From assembly GCF_003860215.1 (NCBI RefSeq), contig NZ_RQYH01000008.1, forward strand, positions 1 through 64,000: a stretch of 64,000 bases of DNA, written 5' to 3'. The DNA is from Desulfovibrio sp. OH1186_COT-070 (lineage in GTDB: Bacteria; Desulfobacterota; Desulfovibrionia; Desulfovibrionales; Desulfovibrionaceae). Below the pieces are notes generated by a model. It was not told the origin of the DNA. It saw only the letters and a list, made by a program, of their open reading frames with translations, and did not search any database. Below, one piece after another: positions 44,364 to 54,900 of this stretch. Each line of letters begins with the position of its first letter. The stretch's first letter is position 1. Position numbers and translations under genes: made by a program.

Positions 44364-45971
44364 CTAGCCAGGGGGTTGAGGGTGGGGGGAGGTGGCGCCC
44401 TGCCGGGAAACAATGGTCAGGATGAGCAGGAGCGCCAGTGCGGCAAAAGGCAGCCAAGGGGAAAGCCTGTGGAACAGGCTGGGGACATTTTGGGTCTGCG
44501 CCCGTGCCCACAGGGCCTGCGCCCGAAACTGACCACCGCTCATGACCAGCCGACCACGCGTATCCACCACGGCGGAAATGCCCGTATTGGTTCCGCGCAG
44601 TATCCAGCGATTCTGCTCCAGAGCACGCAGGGCGGTCAGGTACAGGTGCTGCCGTGGAGCGGGCGTATCCGCAAACCAGCCGTCATTGCTGATGTCCACA
44701 AGGACGTTTGCTCCATCAGCCACGCGGGCCTGAGCCAGCCACGGGAAGATACCTTCATAGCATATGAGCATGCCGAGGGCAAGGTTTCCCTGTCGCAGAG
44801 GGGCCGTGGCCCTGCCTTTCTTGTACACGCCCACGCCCTGCAATAAGGCTTCGAGAAAATGCCAGTCCAGCCACGACGGCAGATATTCGCCGAAGGGTAC
44901 CAGATGTTCCTTGTCATAGTGGGCTACCGTACTGCCGTCCGGCCCCAGCAAAAAAGCACGGTTGTAAACGTCCGGATTTTTTTGTCCGTGGCGTCGTTCC
45001 GTCCCCGGAGCGCCCAGCAGCAGGGGGCTCTGGCTTGAGGAGGCCAGTTGGCGCACCCTGGGAGAATGCAGCTGGTTGGTTTCAAAATAGAAAGGCAGGG
45101 CTGTTTCCGGCCAGATGATCAGGGGGCGGAGGTGGGGTTTCTGCTCCAGGGCAGCGAACGTCAGTCCCAGATAAAGGTCCACGGTCTGCCGCTGGAATGC
45201 CGGAACCCATTTCTGGTTCTGATCCACATTGCCTTCCACAAAGAGCACGTCAAAGCTCTGCGGGCCTTGGGCTTCCGCCAGGGGGTCAGCGTGCAGTTTC
45301 CATGCGCCGCAGGCCAGAAGCAGGATCGTCAGCCCCAAGCCCGAAACAAGGCAGGTCAGAGTGTTTTTGATTGCAGAAAAGCGCACAAAGCCAAAACAGC
45401 ACCAGAGGGCCGCCGTGGACCAGAGCCCGGCCAGCGCATAGGCTCCAGTCGTGTCTGCGGCCTGTACGAGCAGAGGCCATGCAGCCAACGCGCCGCCCAG
45501 AGTCAGCCAGGGGAAACCCAGCATCAGGGCAGCCCCCAGTTCCAGCAGGTACCAGAAACACCCCAGAATCAGGGCCAGAATCCAAGGGGGCTGCCAGCGC
45601 AGCGTATAGGCCACCAGGGAAAAAATGCCGCCTGTGGAAGATACGCAGGCCACAACAAAAAGCGCGCAGGGCACAGCCAGAAACAAGGGCAGCCCCCCCA
45701 CATTGTGCAGAGGCAAGGCAAGCCAGTACAGTGCGGCCATACCGCCCGCCAGAGTGGCCAGCCACCCCCGGCGCACGGCGTTTTTGCCATCACGGGCCGC
45801 AAGTCCCAGCAGGGCCAGGGCCACAGGCCAGAGCAACACCAGGGGAGGCAGTTGGAGGATATCGTTGGGAAAACCGGCCCAAATGCCCAGCACACAGAGT
45901 GCGCCAGACCCCCATGGGGGGGGGATGCGCCGAAGCTCTGCGGCATGGGGAAAATGTGCCTGCTTGCTCAC
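44364..45971 (-). CDS. lnt: Apolipoprotein N-acyltransferase
   Basis: The 535-residue inner membrane enzyme adds the third acyl chain to lipoproteins. About seven hydrophobic segments fill residues 20-235. The periplasmic nitrilase-like domain follows, with catalytic Glu in IIWPETALPF, Lys in VPFGEYLPSW context, Cys in GMLICYEGIFP, and DISNDGWFADTPAPRQHL. I chose the GTG at 45971 (preceded by GAGG at five bases). A longer frame begins at 46088 but crosses two hairpins. prfB starts four bases after the stop. Confidence 0.93.
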   Translation of the reverse strand: MSKQAHFPHAAELRRIPPPWGSGALCVLGIWAGFPNDILQLPPLVLLWPVALALLGLAARDGKNAVRRGWLATLAGGMAALYWLALPLHNVGGLPLFLAVPCALFVVACVSSTGGIFSLVAYTLRWQPPWILALILGCFWYLLELGAALMLGFPWLTLGGALAAWPLLVQAADTTGAYALAGLWSTAALWCCFGFVRFSAIKNTLTCLVSGLGLTILLLACGAWKLHADPLAEAQGPQSFDVLFVEGNVDQNQKWVPAFQRQTVDLYLGLTFAALEQKPHLRPLIIWPETALPFYFETNQLHSPRVRQLASSSQSPLLLGAPGTERRHGQKNPDVYNRAFLLGPDGSTVAHYDKEHLVPFGEYLPSWLDWHFLEALLQGVGVYKKGRATAPLRQGNLALGMLICYEGIFPWLAQARVADGANVLVDISNDGWFADTPAPRQHLYLTALRALEQNRWILRGTNTGISAVVDTRGRLVMSGGQFRAQALWARAQTQNVPSLFHRLSPWLPFAALALLLILTIVSRQGATSPHPQPPG

Positions 45972-46020
45972 CGTGACCTCAGGGGCAATGCGGAAAGACG
46001 TTCGCAACTCCTGTGCCTTT

Positions 46021-46069
46021 CCGTCAGGCCTTTTGCTGCCTGACGGAGCCAACCCCGCAAAGCGGGGTT
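46021..46069 (-). promoter_or_regulatory. Paired hairpins upstream of lnt
   Basis: Two stems lie between the CorC-like gene and lnt. CCGTCAGGC/GCCTGACGG encloses eight bases (46021-46046), and AACCCCGC/GCGGGGTT encloses AAA (46051-46069). Neither has a strong T-run on the minus strand. They may limit read-through from the upstream genes into lnt and prfB. Confidence 0.45.
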
Positions 46070-46103
46070 TGTCATCAGTTTGAGGCACGCGCGCATCTTG
46101 CGT

Positions 46104-46973
46104 TCAGACGTTATCTTCGCTTTCCTGATGCGCAAGGGCAGCTTGTTGGGCCTGTTTTTCCGGCTCCATGCGTATGCGCAAAATGAGTTTCCGGTCAGCA
46201 TCCAGCACCGTGAACAGCCATCCGCGCAGGGAAAAAACCTCACCGGGGGCGGGTACATGCCCGGCCTCCATGCTCAGGTAGCCGCCGATGGTGTCCACTT
46301 CGTCCGAATCCAGTTCCACGCCCATATCTTCCAGGTCTTCCAGCAAAGCCCGCCCGGTAAGCTCGTATACGTTGTCGCCCAGTGCGCGGATATCCTCCTC
46401 GCGGGGGGCATCGTGCTCATCTTCAATGTCCCCGACGATTTCTTCCAGCAGATCCTCAATGGTGATCAGGCCTGAGGTTCCGCCGTACTCGTCCAGGGCA
46501 ATGGCGATATGCTGCTTGCGGGAGCGGAATTCCTGCAGGAGGGTGCGGATGGATTTGGTTTCTGGCACAAAGAAGGGTTCACGCATGACCTGGGCCACGG
46601 AAAGATTGCCCGCCTGGTCGTTCAGGATGCGGTGCAACAGATCCTTGGCGTGCAGGATGCCCACGATATTGTCGCGGGTTTCCCGGTAGACAGGGATGCG
46701 CGAGTGACCCGACTCCACAATGACACGCGCCACGTCTTGCAGAACAGCGTTGTCCGGGACGCAGTCAATGTCGGTGCGGGGGGTCATGGTGTCCTGCACC
46801 TGCAGGTCGTTGAAGCGCAGAATGCCCAGAAGCATGGATTCTTCTTCCGGCTCCACTTCACCTTCTGCGCTGGCTTCGAGAATGGCTTTTTCAAGGGATT
46901 CCTGATCGTCACGCCCAAACAGTCTGCTCAAGCGCGACCAGATGGTACTGTGACCGTCCGTGCCTCCGTCCAA
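46104..46973 (-). CDS. CBS-pair and CorC-domain protein (CorC/TlyC type)
   Basis: The 289-residue cytoplasmic protein has an acidic N-terminal helix. Two CBS motifs follow (VQDTMTPRTDIDCVP to RIPVYRETRDNIVGILHAKDLL, and VAQVMREPFFVPETK to YGGTSGLITIEDLLEEIVGDI). A C-terminal transporter-associated CorC domain closes it (GGYLSMEAGHVPAPGEVF). It probably binds ATP or AMP and regulates magnesium or cobalt efflux, or a membrane partner. The start is a TTG at 46973 with GGAGG five bases before it. It follows the PilZ gene by 33 bases. Confidence 0.88.
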   Translation of the reverse strand: MDGGTDGHSTIWSRLSRLFGRDDQESLEKAILEASAEGEVEPEEESMLLGILRFNDLQVQDTMTPRTDIDCVPDNAVLQDVARVIVESGHSRIPVYRETRDNIVGILHAKDLLHRILNDQAGNLSVAQVMREPFFVPETKSIRTLLQEFRSRKQHIAIALDEYGGTSGLITIEDLLEEIVGDIEDEHDAPREEDIRALGDNVYELTGRALLEDLEDMGVELDSDEVDTIGGYLSMEAGHVPAPGEVFSLRGWLFTVLDADRKLILRIRMEPEKQAQQAALAHQESEDNV

Positions 46974-47006
46974 AATGGCCTCCGGGGTTGATGGTTGCGC
47001 GCAGTC

Positions 47007-47939
47007 CTAGAGCAGTTTTTTCTGCTCACGGTCTATGCCCATAACCCATTGGGTTATGGGCGACACACCGCGCGCGGGCGTACTGTGAAACCAGGAAATT
47101 TCCGATTTTCCCTGTTCCAGCACCGCCCAGTTGGTAAAAATCGTGCCGAGCAGCAGGGCAGGGTTTTCTCCCTCCACCTGCCGGGCATGGAGCACGTCCA
47201 GCGTGCACCAGAACGTGACCACGCGGTCTTCCCTGTTTATATGGTAGATAAGCAGGCACAGCAACTGCGCATCTTTTTCCAGCGTTTCCGGGAGAACGCT
47301 CAGAGAGCTCAGGTCAAAGCGCAGAGCCATGCCCGTGGCAGAAATGTCCTCCACCTGTACGGGGGCAGCCGCCATATCCTGTTTGTAATGGATGAGAGGG
47401 CGGCCAATCTCTCCTGTGTCACGCGGAATGGGTGTGGCCGGATCCAGCTTCCAGATGCCGATGACGCGCACTTCGGCGCGGGGCGGCCTGACACGGATGA
47501 AATTGCGCTTCTGGCCCGCGTCCAGGTCTGCCGGGAAGGACAGCCGCAGGCGGGTCTTGTTTTTTCCCGCTTCCACGTTCTGGATGGCGGAGGAAAATTT
47601 GTAGGATACCTGCCCTGTGGGCAGAGCGGCGCGAAAATACACGTCAACCACTGTACCCGTGAGGTATCGGGAAATGTGGGACAGCACCTCAAGCTCCAGC
47701 TCGTTCTTGTTCAGATGTATGAGTATGGCGGTCAGGTTTTTGAAGGGGGCGGATTTGTCCCTCGGGACAATGTCAAAACCCTCGTTGTTGGCCTGGGCCA
47801 ATTCGAGCATCTCGGCGATGACGGCTTTGCGTTTGGCCTCCTGTCTGCGCCGCAACAGGCGTGACTGAATGAACAGGGCAGTGGTCGTGGCGGCGACCAG
47901 AAGTATTGCGTAGAAAATGAAGAGGTGCTGGCCTGTCAT
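47007..47939 (-). CDS. Membrane-anchored PilZ-like protein
   Basis: The 310-residue protein has an N-terminal hydrophobic anchor (LFIFYAILLVAATTTALFIQ), a charged coiled segment, and a YcgR-like N-domain region. A PilZ domain with the c-di-GMP arms KRNFIRVRPP (RxxxR) and DISATGMALRF (DxSxxG) follows. It should bind c-di-GMP at the inner membrane and change the activity of a partner. The degenerate GGDEF protein and FlhG-like ATPase further down the same run suggest c-di-GMP and cell-surface signalling. It starts four bases after mnmG. Confidence 0.78.
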   Translation of the reverse strand: MTGQHLFIFYAILLVAATTTALFIQSRLLRRRQEAKRKAVIAEMLELAQANNEGFDIVPRDKSAPFKNLTAILIHLNKNELELEVLSHISRYLTGTVVDVYFRAALPTGQVSYKFSSAIQNVEAGKNKTRLRLSFPADLDAGQKRNFIRVRPPRAEVRVIGIWKLDPATPIPRDTGEIGRPLIHYKQDMAAAPVQVEDISATGMALRFDLSSLSVLPETLEKDAQLLCLLIYHINREDRVVTFWCTLDVLHARQVEGENPALLLGTIFTNWAVLEQGKSEISWFHSTPARGVSPITQWVMGIDREQKKLL

Positions 47940-47943
47940 GGGG

Positions 47944-50037
47944 TCACCGTGTTACTGTCGGGTTGCCCTGAGATTCTGCGGGTGTACGCGATCCCGCCCG
48001 CCCCGGATGCGCGGTAGCGTTGCAGGCAAAATTTGGGCGCGCGGCCTGTCCGTCATGGTTCTTGGTTCCGAGATGGTCGCAATGCCCTGATTCCGCTTCT
48101 GCGGCACGGGTGCGTTGTTGGTCGGCAGCGCCGGATCGGCCCAGCAGCCCCATTTTGTGAAGGTGTATCTCCAGGCAGGCCACAGCCGCCGGAGTTACTC
48201 CCGAAATGCGTCCCGCCTGCCCCAGGCTTGCGGGTTGCACACGCTTGAGTTTTTCAACCACTTCACAAGACAGTCCTGCTATCTTCGCATAATCCAGATG
48301 CGGGGGCAAGGGAGTCTTTTCTCGTCTGGCCGTGCGGGCCACCAATTCGCTCTGCCGTGCCAGATAGCCCGCGTATTTGAGCTCTGTCTGGACAGAAAAG
48401 GCTGCTTCTTCCCCCGCGGTTTCGCGTTGACTCGCCAGTTCCCGGCCGATGTCGGACAGACAGGGTTCCTGCGCCATCAGGAGGGTGTCCAAAAGACCGT
48501 CCAGATCCATATCCGGTCTGCGCAGAGTTTCGGCCAAGGTATGGCCGAGAGGCAGAGGGAGGGCGGGCAGCGCATTTTTGCCCGGGGACAGGCGCTTTTT
48601 TTCCAGATAGGAGCGGAAATAATGCACGCGCTTTTGCTTGGCGCAAAAAACTTCCCACTGCGCATCACTCACCAGCCCTGATTCGCGGCCCAGCGGCGTC
48701 AGGCGCGCATCGGCATTGTCTTCACGCAGCAGCAGGCGGTGTTCGGCGCGGGAGGTGAACATGCGGTACGGCTCCTGGGTTCCCAGCGTCACCAAATCGT
48801 CCACCAGAACAGCCATATAGGCTTCGTCACGGCGCAGAAAAAAGGGTTCGCGGCCGAACAGACGGCGGGAAATGTTCAGCGCGGCCCACAACCCCTGAGC
48901 CGCAGCCTCCTCATAGCCCGATGTGCCGTTGATCTGCCCGGCCAGCCAGAGGCCGGGCACAGCTTTGCTTTCCAGCGTGGGGCGCAACTGGACGGGATCG
49001 GCAAAGTCGTATTCAATGGCATAGCCGGGGCGCAGCATGACGGCTTTTTCCAGGCCGGGAATGGCATGAATCATGTCCATCTGCACGTCCAGAGGCAGGC
49101 TGGTGGAAATGCCGTTGGCATAAACTTCCGCGCTGTGCAGTCCTTCTGGCTCCAGAAAAATCTGGTGGCGTTCCCGCTGGGGAAAGCGCGCCACCTTGTC
49201 TTCAATGGATGGGCAATAGCGCGCACCCACGCCCTGAATCACGCCGGTGAACAGCGGTGAACGCTCAAAGCCTTGCCGGGCGATATCGTGCGCGCGCTCG
49301 TTGGTCCAGGTGATGTGGCAGGAAAGTTGCGGCAGGAGGGGGCCGGGTCCGTGAAAACTGAACCGGGGCAGCGGAGAGTCGCCGCGCTGCTCCTCCAGAC
49401 GGTCATAGTCGATGGAAGAGCGCAGCAGACGGGGAGTTGTGCCGGTTTTCAGACGGCCCAGAGCAAGACCCAGCGACCGCAGATTGTCGGACAGCCCCAG
49501 CGACGGGGCATCGCCCAGACGTCCACCGGGCAGACTGGTCAGGCCCATGTGGATGCGCCCGTCCAGAAAGGTTCCTGTGGTCAGCAGCACATGTCGGGAG
49601 GCAAATGTCAGGCCCTGTGCAGTGCGCACTCCCGTAACGCCGTTGTCGTCAGTGATCACCTCCAGCACGGAATCTTGCCAGACGCGCAGGCCCGGGGTGG
49701 AATGGAGGGTGCTTTTGAGGGCGCGTTGGTAGGCCTCTCGGTCCATCTGCGCACGGGTGGCGCGCACGGCTGGCCCCTTGCTCTTGTTCAGAATCCGGAA
49801 CTGGATGCCCGCAGCCTCGGCCCAAAGTCCCATCATACCGCCCAGAGCATCAATTTCGCGAACCATATGGCCCTTGGCCAGCCCGCCGATGGCCGGATTG
49901 CAGGACAGATAGCCCAGTCTGTCCAGATTGCCGCTGACCAGCAGCACAGTGTGCCCCAGCCGGGCCAGAGCAACCGCAGCCTCGCTTCCGGCATGTCCTC
50001 CTCCGGCGATGATACAGTCAAAGCTGGGCTCAGGCAT
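47944..50037 (-). CDS. mnmG: tRNA uridine 5-carboxymethylaminomethyl modification enzyme MnmG
   Basis: The 697-residue FAD enzyme works with MnmE to modify U34 of certain tRNAs. The FAD-binding [17 protein letters not shown], the GxxG block [22 protein letters not shown], and [11 protein letters not shown] are present. The C-terminal helical domain has [14 protein letters not shown] and [16 protein letters not shown], where the usual protein ends soon after. About 55 extra residues follow, polar and rich in Ala, Gly and Arg, with no family pattern. The gene overlaps the M20 peptidase gene by eight bases. Confidence 0.96.
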   Translation of the reverse strand: MPEPSFDCIIAGGGHAGSEAAVALARLGHTVLLVSGNLDRLGYLSCNPAIGGLAKGHMVREIDALGGMMGLWAEAAGIQFRILNKSKGPAVRATRAQMDREAYQRALKSTLHSTPGLRVWQDSVLEVITDDNGVTGVRTAQGLTFASRHVLLTTGTFLDGRIHMGLTSLPGGRLGDAPSLGLSDNLRSLGLALGRLKTGTTPRLLRSSIDYDRLEEQRGDSPLPRFSFHGPGPLLPQLSCHITWTNERAHDIARQGFERSPLFTGVIQGVGARYCPSIEDKVARFPQRERHQIFLEPEGLHSAEVYANGISTSLPLDVQMDMIHAIPGLEKAVMLRPGYAIEYDFADPVQLRPTLESKAVPGLWLAGQINGTSGYEEAAAQGLWAALNISRRLFGREPFFLRRDEAYMAVLVDDLVTLGTQEPYRMFTSRAEHRLLLREDNADARLTPLGRESGLVSDAQWEVFCAKQKRVHYFRSYLEKKRLSPGKNALPALPLPLGHTLAETLRRPDMDLDGLLDTLLMAQEPCLSDIGRELASQRETAGEEAAFSVQTELKYAGYLARQSELVARTARREKTPLPPHLDYAKIAGLSCEVVEKLKRVQPASLGQAGRISGVTPAAVACLEIHLHKMGLLGRSGAADQQRTRAAEAESGHCDHLGTKNHDGQAARPNFACNATAHPGRAGSRTPAESQGNPTVTR

Positions 50038-51271
50038 GGACGGGGCTCATGAGCAGATGGGCAAAAACCTGCGCGTCCCTGATGGTGGCGGTGACGGAAG
50101 AGCGCTCGTCGGGCTGGTGGCAGGTGTTTTCAAGGCAGCTCCAGACAGCGGCATGCAGCCCGCGCTGCCGTAACAGAGCGGCTACAGTGGCACCACCAAT
50201 ACCCACAGGGCGGGCCTGCACCCCATAGACGCGGGTTATGGCTGCCTGCAGACGCGTCACCACCGGACTGTCCACGGGGATGGCGGAGGCGGCCTGCTGT
50301 TGCACAATGTCTACTTCAACTGAAACGTTGCGTTTGTCCGCCACGGTTGCCGCCAGTTCCAGCACCTTGCCGCGCACTTCTTCCGCACTGACTTGCGGCA
50401 GCAGGCGGCAGTCCAGATAGAAAGTGTCGTTGCCCGGAACCACATTGACGCTGGGCACATTGGCTTCGTGCTTGCTGGGTGTGAAGGTGGAAAATGGCGG
50501 CGAAAAAAGTTCGTCCCGTGCGGCAAAGGCCGTGGGCAAAAGCTCGTGGCAGAGCAACACCATCTCTGCTCCGGCCACAAGGGCGTTACGGCCCTTGTGC
50601 GGTGTGGACGCATGGCACTGCTGGCCGGTAATGCGGATTCTGAACCATATCTGGCTTTTTTCCGCCACTTCGATGACATCGCCGCGGGGGGAGCCCGCAT
50701 CGGGAACGACATACAGGTCATCAGGGCTGAAAAAATGGGAGGCTGTATCAAGAATATGGGACAGGCCGTGGGCGCTTCCTGTTTCTTCGTCGGCCATGAA
50801 CACAAGACCCAGATGCAATGGGGGGCTGGCCTTCATGGCCTGTACAGCCTTGGCCAGCAGCAGCATGCTTGCAATGGCCTGCTGATTGTCTTCCACTCCC
50901 CGTCCGTACACAAAGTCTCCCTCGCTGCGCGCGAACCAAGGGTCGGAAGTCCATGCGTCCGCTGGGCCGGGGGGCACAACGTCCATATGGGCGAAAAGCC
51001 AGAGAGTGTGCTTTCCCGTGCCGGGGAGGCGCGCAAGCACATTGGGGCGCAGGCCGCTTTCCACCCGGGAATCGGGGGAGTCCAGGCGCACAAGATCGGA
51101 AACGCCTTGGGCCGCGAGCCAGTCCGCGATACAGAGCGCCTTGGCGCTCTCGCCCTGGCCTCCGTTTTCCGGCCCCAGAGCCTTGCGGGCCGTGAGCAGG
51201 GTTTGCAGGTGCGCCACATCCTGACGGCAGGCGTCCAGACTACGGAATATGGTGTCCAGCGTATCGGCCAT
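50030..51271 (-). CDS. M20-family metallopeptidase or deacylase
   Basis: The 413-residue protein has metal-binding [13 protein letters not shown] (His, Asp), [20 protein letters not shown] (Asp), [12 protein letters not shown] (catalytic Glu pair) and a late CHQPDERSS (His). These are the dizinc motifs of the M20 group (peptidase, deacetylase or deacylase, such as ArgE or DapE). The substrate is not decided by these motifs. The ATG at 51271 follows GAGGAA at eight bases; the earlier ATG at 51280 abuts the ribosome-binding site. It heads the run M20-mnmG-PilZ-CorC-lnt-prfB. Confidence 0.85.
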   Translation of the reverse strand: MADTLDTIFRSLDACRQDVAHLQTLLTARKALGPENGGQGESAKALCIADWLAAQGVSDLVRLDSPDSRVESGLRPNVLARLPGTGKHTLWLFAHMDVVPPGPADAWTSDPWFARSEGDFVYGRGVEDNQQAIASMLLLAKAVQAMKASPPLHLGLVFMADEETGSAHGLSHILDTASHFFSPDDLYVVPDAGSPRGDVIEVAEKSQIWFRIRITGQQCHASTPHKGRNALVAGAEMVLLCHELLPTAFAARDELFSPPFSTFTPSKHEANVPSVNVVPGNDTFYLDCRLLPQVSAEEVRGKVLELAATVADKRNVSVEVDIVQQQAASAIPVDSPVVTRLQAAITRVYGVQARPVGIGGATVAALLRQRGLHAAVWSCLENTCHQPDERSSVTATIRDAQVFAHLLMSPVHA

Positions 51272-51377
51272 ATGGCGCATTCCTCATCCGCAGGTGGCGG
51301 CCGCATCCGGGCAGGCTTGCAGTTTTTGCAGCCCGGCGGTTTATGGCTCCGCCGGACTGCCCGCGCACGCGTCCGTA

Positions 51378-51644
51378 CTAGCGTCCGCCCTTGGCCGCGC
51401 GTTTGGAGGCCTTCAGCGGGTTGACCTTGGCGGCGGAGGAGGACTGCACCTTGACATGGGTGGCAAAGTTACAGCGTCCGGACAGCCATTTTTTTTCCGG
51501 CAGGGGATAGCTGGAGCAGAACTGCTGGCCTTCAAATTCGCGAATTCGGTCACAGCCCGTGCACTGCTCCACCACGGGAGAAAGAACAAAACCTTTGACG
51601 ACAACACCTTCGTTGGTTCTGTTGGCGTTTTCCAGAGGAGTCAT
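51378..51644 (-). CDS. PxxKW-family cysteine-rich protein
   Basis: The 88-residue protein has CTGCDRI near residue 30, CSSYPLPEKKW (the PxxKW signature) near residue 46, and GRCNFATHVK. This matches the PxxKW cysteine-rich family known from Desulfovibrio and relatives. The clustered cysteines could bind zinc or an iron-sulfur cluster. The tail is lysine- and alanine-rich. Function is unknown. The ATG at 51644 follows GGAGG. It precedes the M20 gene by about 105 bases, including a hairpin at 51333-51355. Confidence 0.82.
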   Translation of the reverse strand: MTPLENANRTNEGVVVKGFVLSPVVEQCTGCDRIREFEGQQFCSSYPLPEKKWLSGRCNFATHVKVQSSSAAKVNPLKASKRAAKGGR

Positions 51645-51777
51645 GGCATACCTCCATGCCGCGCAATGGCGCGTGTAAGACAAAGAAAGGCGGTTTACCC
51701 GCCACGAAAGTTATAAATGATAGGGCCAAAGGGAATATTCTGTCAAGATTTTTTCTGAAAGGCAGCTGTTTTTTGCG

Positions 51778-51809
51778 CGAAAATGCCCGCGAAACTGCGG
51801 GCATTTTCG
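51778..51809 (-). terminator. Terminator of the glycogen operon
   Basis: A 13-pair stem (CGAAAATGCCCGC with GCGGGCATTTTCG) encloses six bases. The minus strand then reads CGCAAAAAACAGC, and the plus-strand side carries TTTT. It lies 97 bases past the stop of the synthase-phosphorylase gene. Confidence 0.7.
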
Positions 51810-51905
51810 GCGGAGGGGACGCTGCCCTCTCCCCCCGTCTTGGGGGATAGCGCAAAAAACCGGCAAAGAAAACGTTGCCTGCGCGAGATGTTTGTGCCGC
51901 TGTTC

Positions 51906-54900
51906 CTACGCCCAGAGAATAAGCCCTGTATCCAGAGGCGAAGCCAAGGCCGGGTGCATGGGCATGACGCGCACTCCGTAGCGGTAGTTGCCGCTGCTGC
52001 TGGGGATGTAGGTGGCGGCATAGTCCATGCCGTTGTCGCCGTGGTCCGCCTGACGCGGATCCAGCCGCAGCACTTCCGGTTTGTCCCGAAAATTTCCCGA
52101 GCGGAATGCCTGCCCGATGACGAGTTGCACCAGAACTTCTTCCGGCTTCATTTCGCCCAGGTGCATGTGCAGGCGGATACTGACAGGTTCTCCGCAGGTC
52201 ATGGTGTTTTCTTCCACGCCGCCGATGGCCAGTTCTTCAATCCTGATGGTTCCGAAGCGTGCGGGCAGATCCTGTTCCCAGGTGGCCAGTTCACGGCAAA
52301 GCGCCCAGTCATTGGCATGCAGCATGTTGCGCCGCGCTGCTCCGCGCAGGTAATATTGCTGGATATAGTCGGTAAGCATGCGGTTGCTGCTGTACATACT
52401 TGTGAGGCTCTTGAGCGAGCGTTTTGCCATGGCAATCCACTGATGGGGCAGACCGAAGGAATCGCGGTCATAGTACAGGGGGCTTACCGTTTCTTCCAGA
52501 AGGGTGTACAGAGATTCGGCGTCAAGATAGTCGTTCTGATCCTTGGTGGGCAGTTCGGTGGAGATCACCGGTCCGATGGTCCAGCCGTTCTGGCGGTTGT
52601 AGCCCTCGCACCACCAACCATCGGAGATGCTCAGATTGAGGCCGCCGTTGACAGGCAGCTTCATGCCGCTGGTGCCCGATGCTTCGTGGGGTCGACGGGG
52701 CGTGTTGAGCCATACGTCGCATCCCTGGCTCATGAGGCGCGACACCCCCATACTGTAGTTTTCGAGAAAGAAGATGTGCCCCAGGAAGCGTGTGTCCCTG
52801 CTCATGCGCACGACTTCCTGAATCAGGTTGATGCCCGCTTCGTCGGCGGGATGGGCCTTGCCCGAAAAAACAAGGACAACTGGCCTCTGGGGATTGGTCA
52901 GGATGCGTTCCAGACGTTCGGGATCGGCAAAGAGCAGGGTGGCTCTTTTGTACGGCGCGAAACGGCGCGCGAATCCGATGACCAGGGTTTCCGGTTTGAG
53001 CAGACGGTTCATTTTGTGGCGTTGCTCAGTGTCGAGATTCAGCTTTTGAGTCAGAAGCGGGATCTGCCCGCGCAGTTCTTCCAGCAGGGCTTCCTTCTGA
53101 TGCATGCGCGCCCCCCAGAAAGCATCGTCGGGAATGCCGTCCACCTTGTCCCATATGCCGGAGCCGGGGGGAGCTTGCAACCAGCCGGATCCGAGGTGGT
53201 GGGTCAGCAGTTCGTTTATCCAGTTGCCCACATACGAAGGCGTGTGGATGCCGTTGGTGATGTGCCCGATGGGCGTTTCGGCGTGGGGCAGGCCCTTCCA
53301 GAGCTTGTTCCACATATGGCGGGAAACAACGCCGTGCAGACGGCTGACGCCGTTGGCCCAGCAGGAATACCGTAAGGCCAGCACAGTCATCTGGAAAGAA
53401 TTGTCATCACCGCCCTCGATCTGTCCCATCTGGAGAAATTGCTGCCAGGAAAGGCCCAGGTTGGAGGCAATGCCGCTGAAATAGCGTTCCATGAGATCCA
53501 GCGAGAAAGTTTCGTTGCCTGCGGGAACCGGCGTATGTGTGGTAAAAAGCGTGTTGGAACGTACGCGTACAATGGATTCGGGCAGATTCATGCCCATGCC
53601 CAGACATTCCTGCAAACGCTCCAGAACCATGAACGCCGAGTGCCCTTCGTTCATGTGAAAGACACTGGGAGTGATTTTCAGCGTACGCAAAAGGCGCATG
53701 CCCCCCATGCCCAGCACCATTTCCTGCAGCAGACGTATTTCGCGGTTGGCTTCGTACAGGCGGTTGGTGATTTTTCGGTCTTCGTCAGTATTGCGGCGGG
53801 TATCCGTATCCATGAGGTAGAGGCAGACGCGCCCCACCTGAAGCTTCCAGACCCTGGCGAAAAGCAGGCGTCCCGGCAACTCCAACTGGATGAAAACGGG
53901 CTGCTTTTCTTCGTCATACATCATTTTGACGGGCAGATGCGCAAAATCATTAATCGGGTATTGGGCTATCTGGCGACCGTTCTCGTCAATTTCCTGTTTG
54001 AAATAGCCGTTTTTGTACAGCAGGCCCACGCCAACCAGCGGCACGGCCATGTCCGAGGCGGACTTGAGATGGTCGCCCGAAAGAATGCCCAGCCCGCCGG
54101 AATAAATGGGAATGGATTCATTCAGCCCGTATTCTGTGGAAAAATACGCAATGGGCCTCTGCGGCGTGATGTCGGCACTGAGCGAACGCAACGGTTCTGC
54201 CATGTAGGTGTCGAAGTTTTCCATCACCCTGTGGTAGAGAGCCATGTACTCCTCGTTGCGCAAAAGCTCACGGAAGCGTTCCGGGGTGGCTCTTTCGAGC
54301 ATTTTCAGAGGATTGCGGCATGACTCCCAAAGCGCCGGATTGAATGCCATGAAGAGATTTCTGGCCCCGTCAAGCCAGCTCCAGACGACGTTCTGGGCCA
54401 GATCGCGCAGCCGGGCAAGGGGTGCGGGCACTTCAGCCACGGCCATGATGGGCCGCAGAAAAGGCGTGGCCGAGCAGGAAGCCGTCAGCACGCGCGTCAG
54501 GGCACTGTGTCCGGGCGTCTGCTCCACGCGTGTATCAGCTTTTTTGAGCGCCAGATGAAAAGCTTCAAGGTAGTTGGCAAAAAAGTGTCCCCAGGAACTT
54601 CTGTCCGCCAGGCGGCGTGCCTGCTTGCGCCGTTCGGCGTGCTCCTGCTCGTGGCTGCCGACAATGGACAGTATGGCCGAATGCAGGGCTGTGGCACTCT
54701 GTTCCATGTTTTTTCCGCGGCGCGGGAGAACCAGAACGCCGGAGAGAGAGGGCGGCATGTCCTGCAACTGTTCGCGTGCCCACATGCCGAAACCCGAAAG
54801 GTCCGTCGTCAGGGTGGGAACACTCCAAGCCGCAGATTCCTGCGGGGTATATCCCCATGGTTCGTACCAGGAAGGGAAAAAACCGTAATCGCAGGCTGTC

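Noticed and set aside
45972-46088. Extended N-terminus of Lnt from a GTG at 46088
   Set aside because: It would translate two strong hairpins and lacks homology to Lnt; a GTG with GAGG nearby exists at 45971.
51333-51355. CCGGCGG/CCGCCGG stem after the PxxKW gene as a terminator
   Set aside because: No T-run follows it on the minus strand, so termination is not supported; it may only be a GC-rich hairpin.
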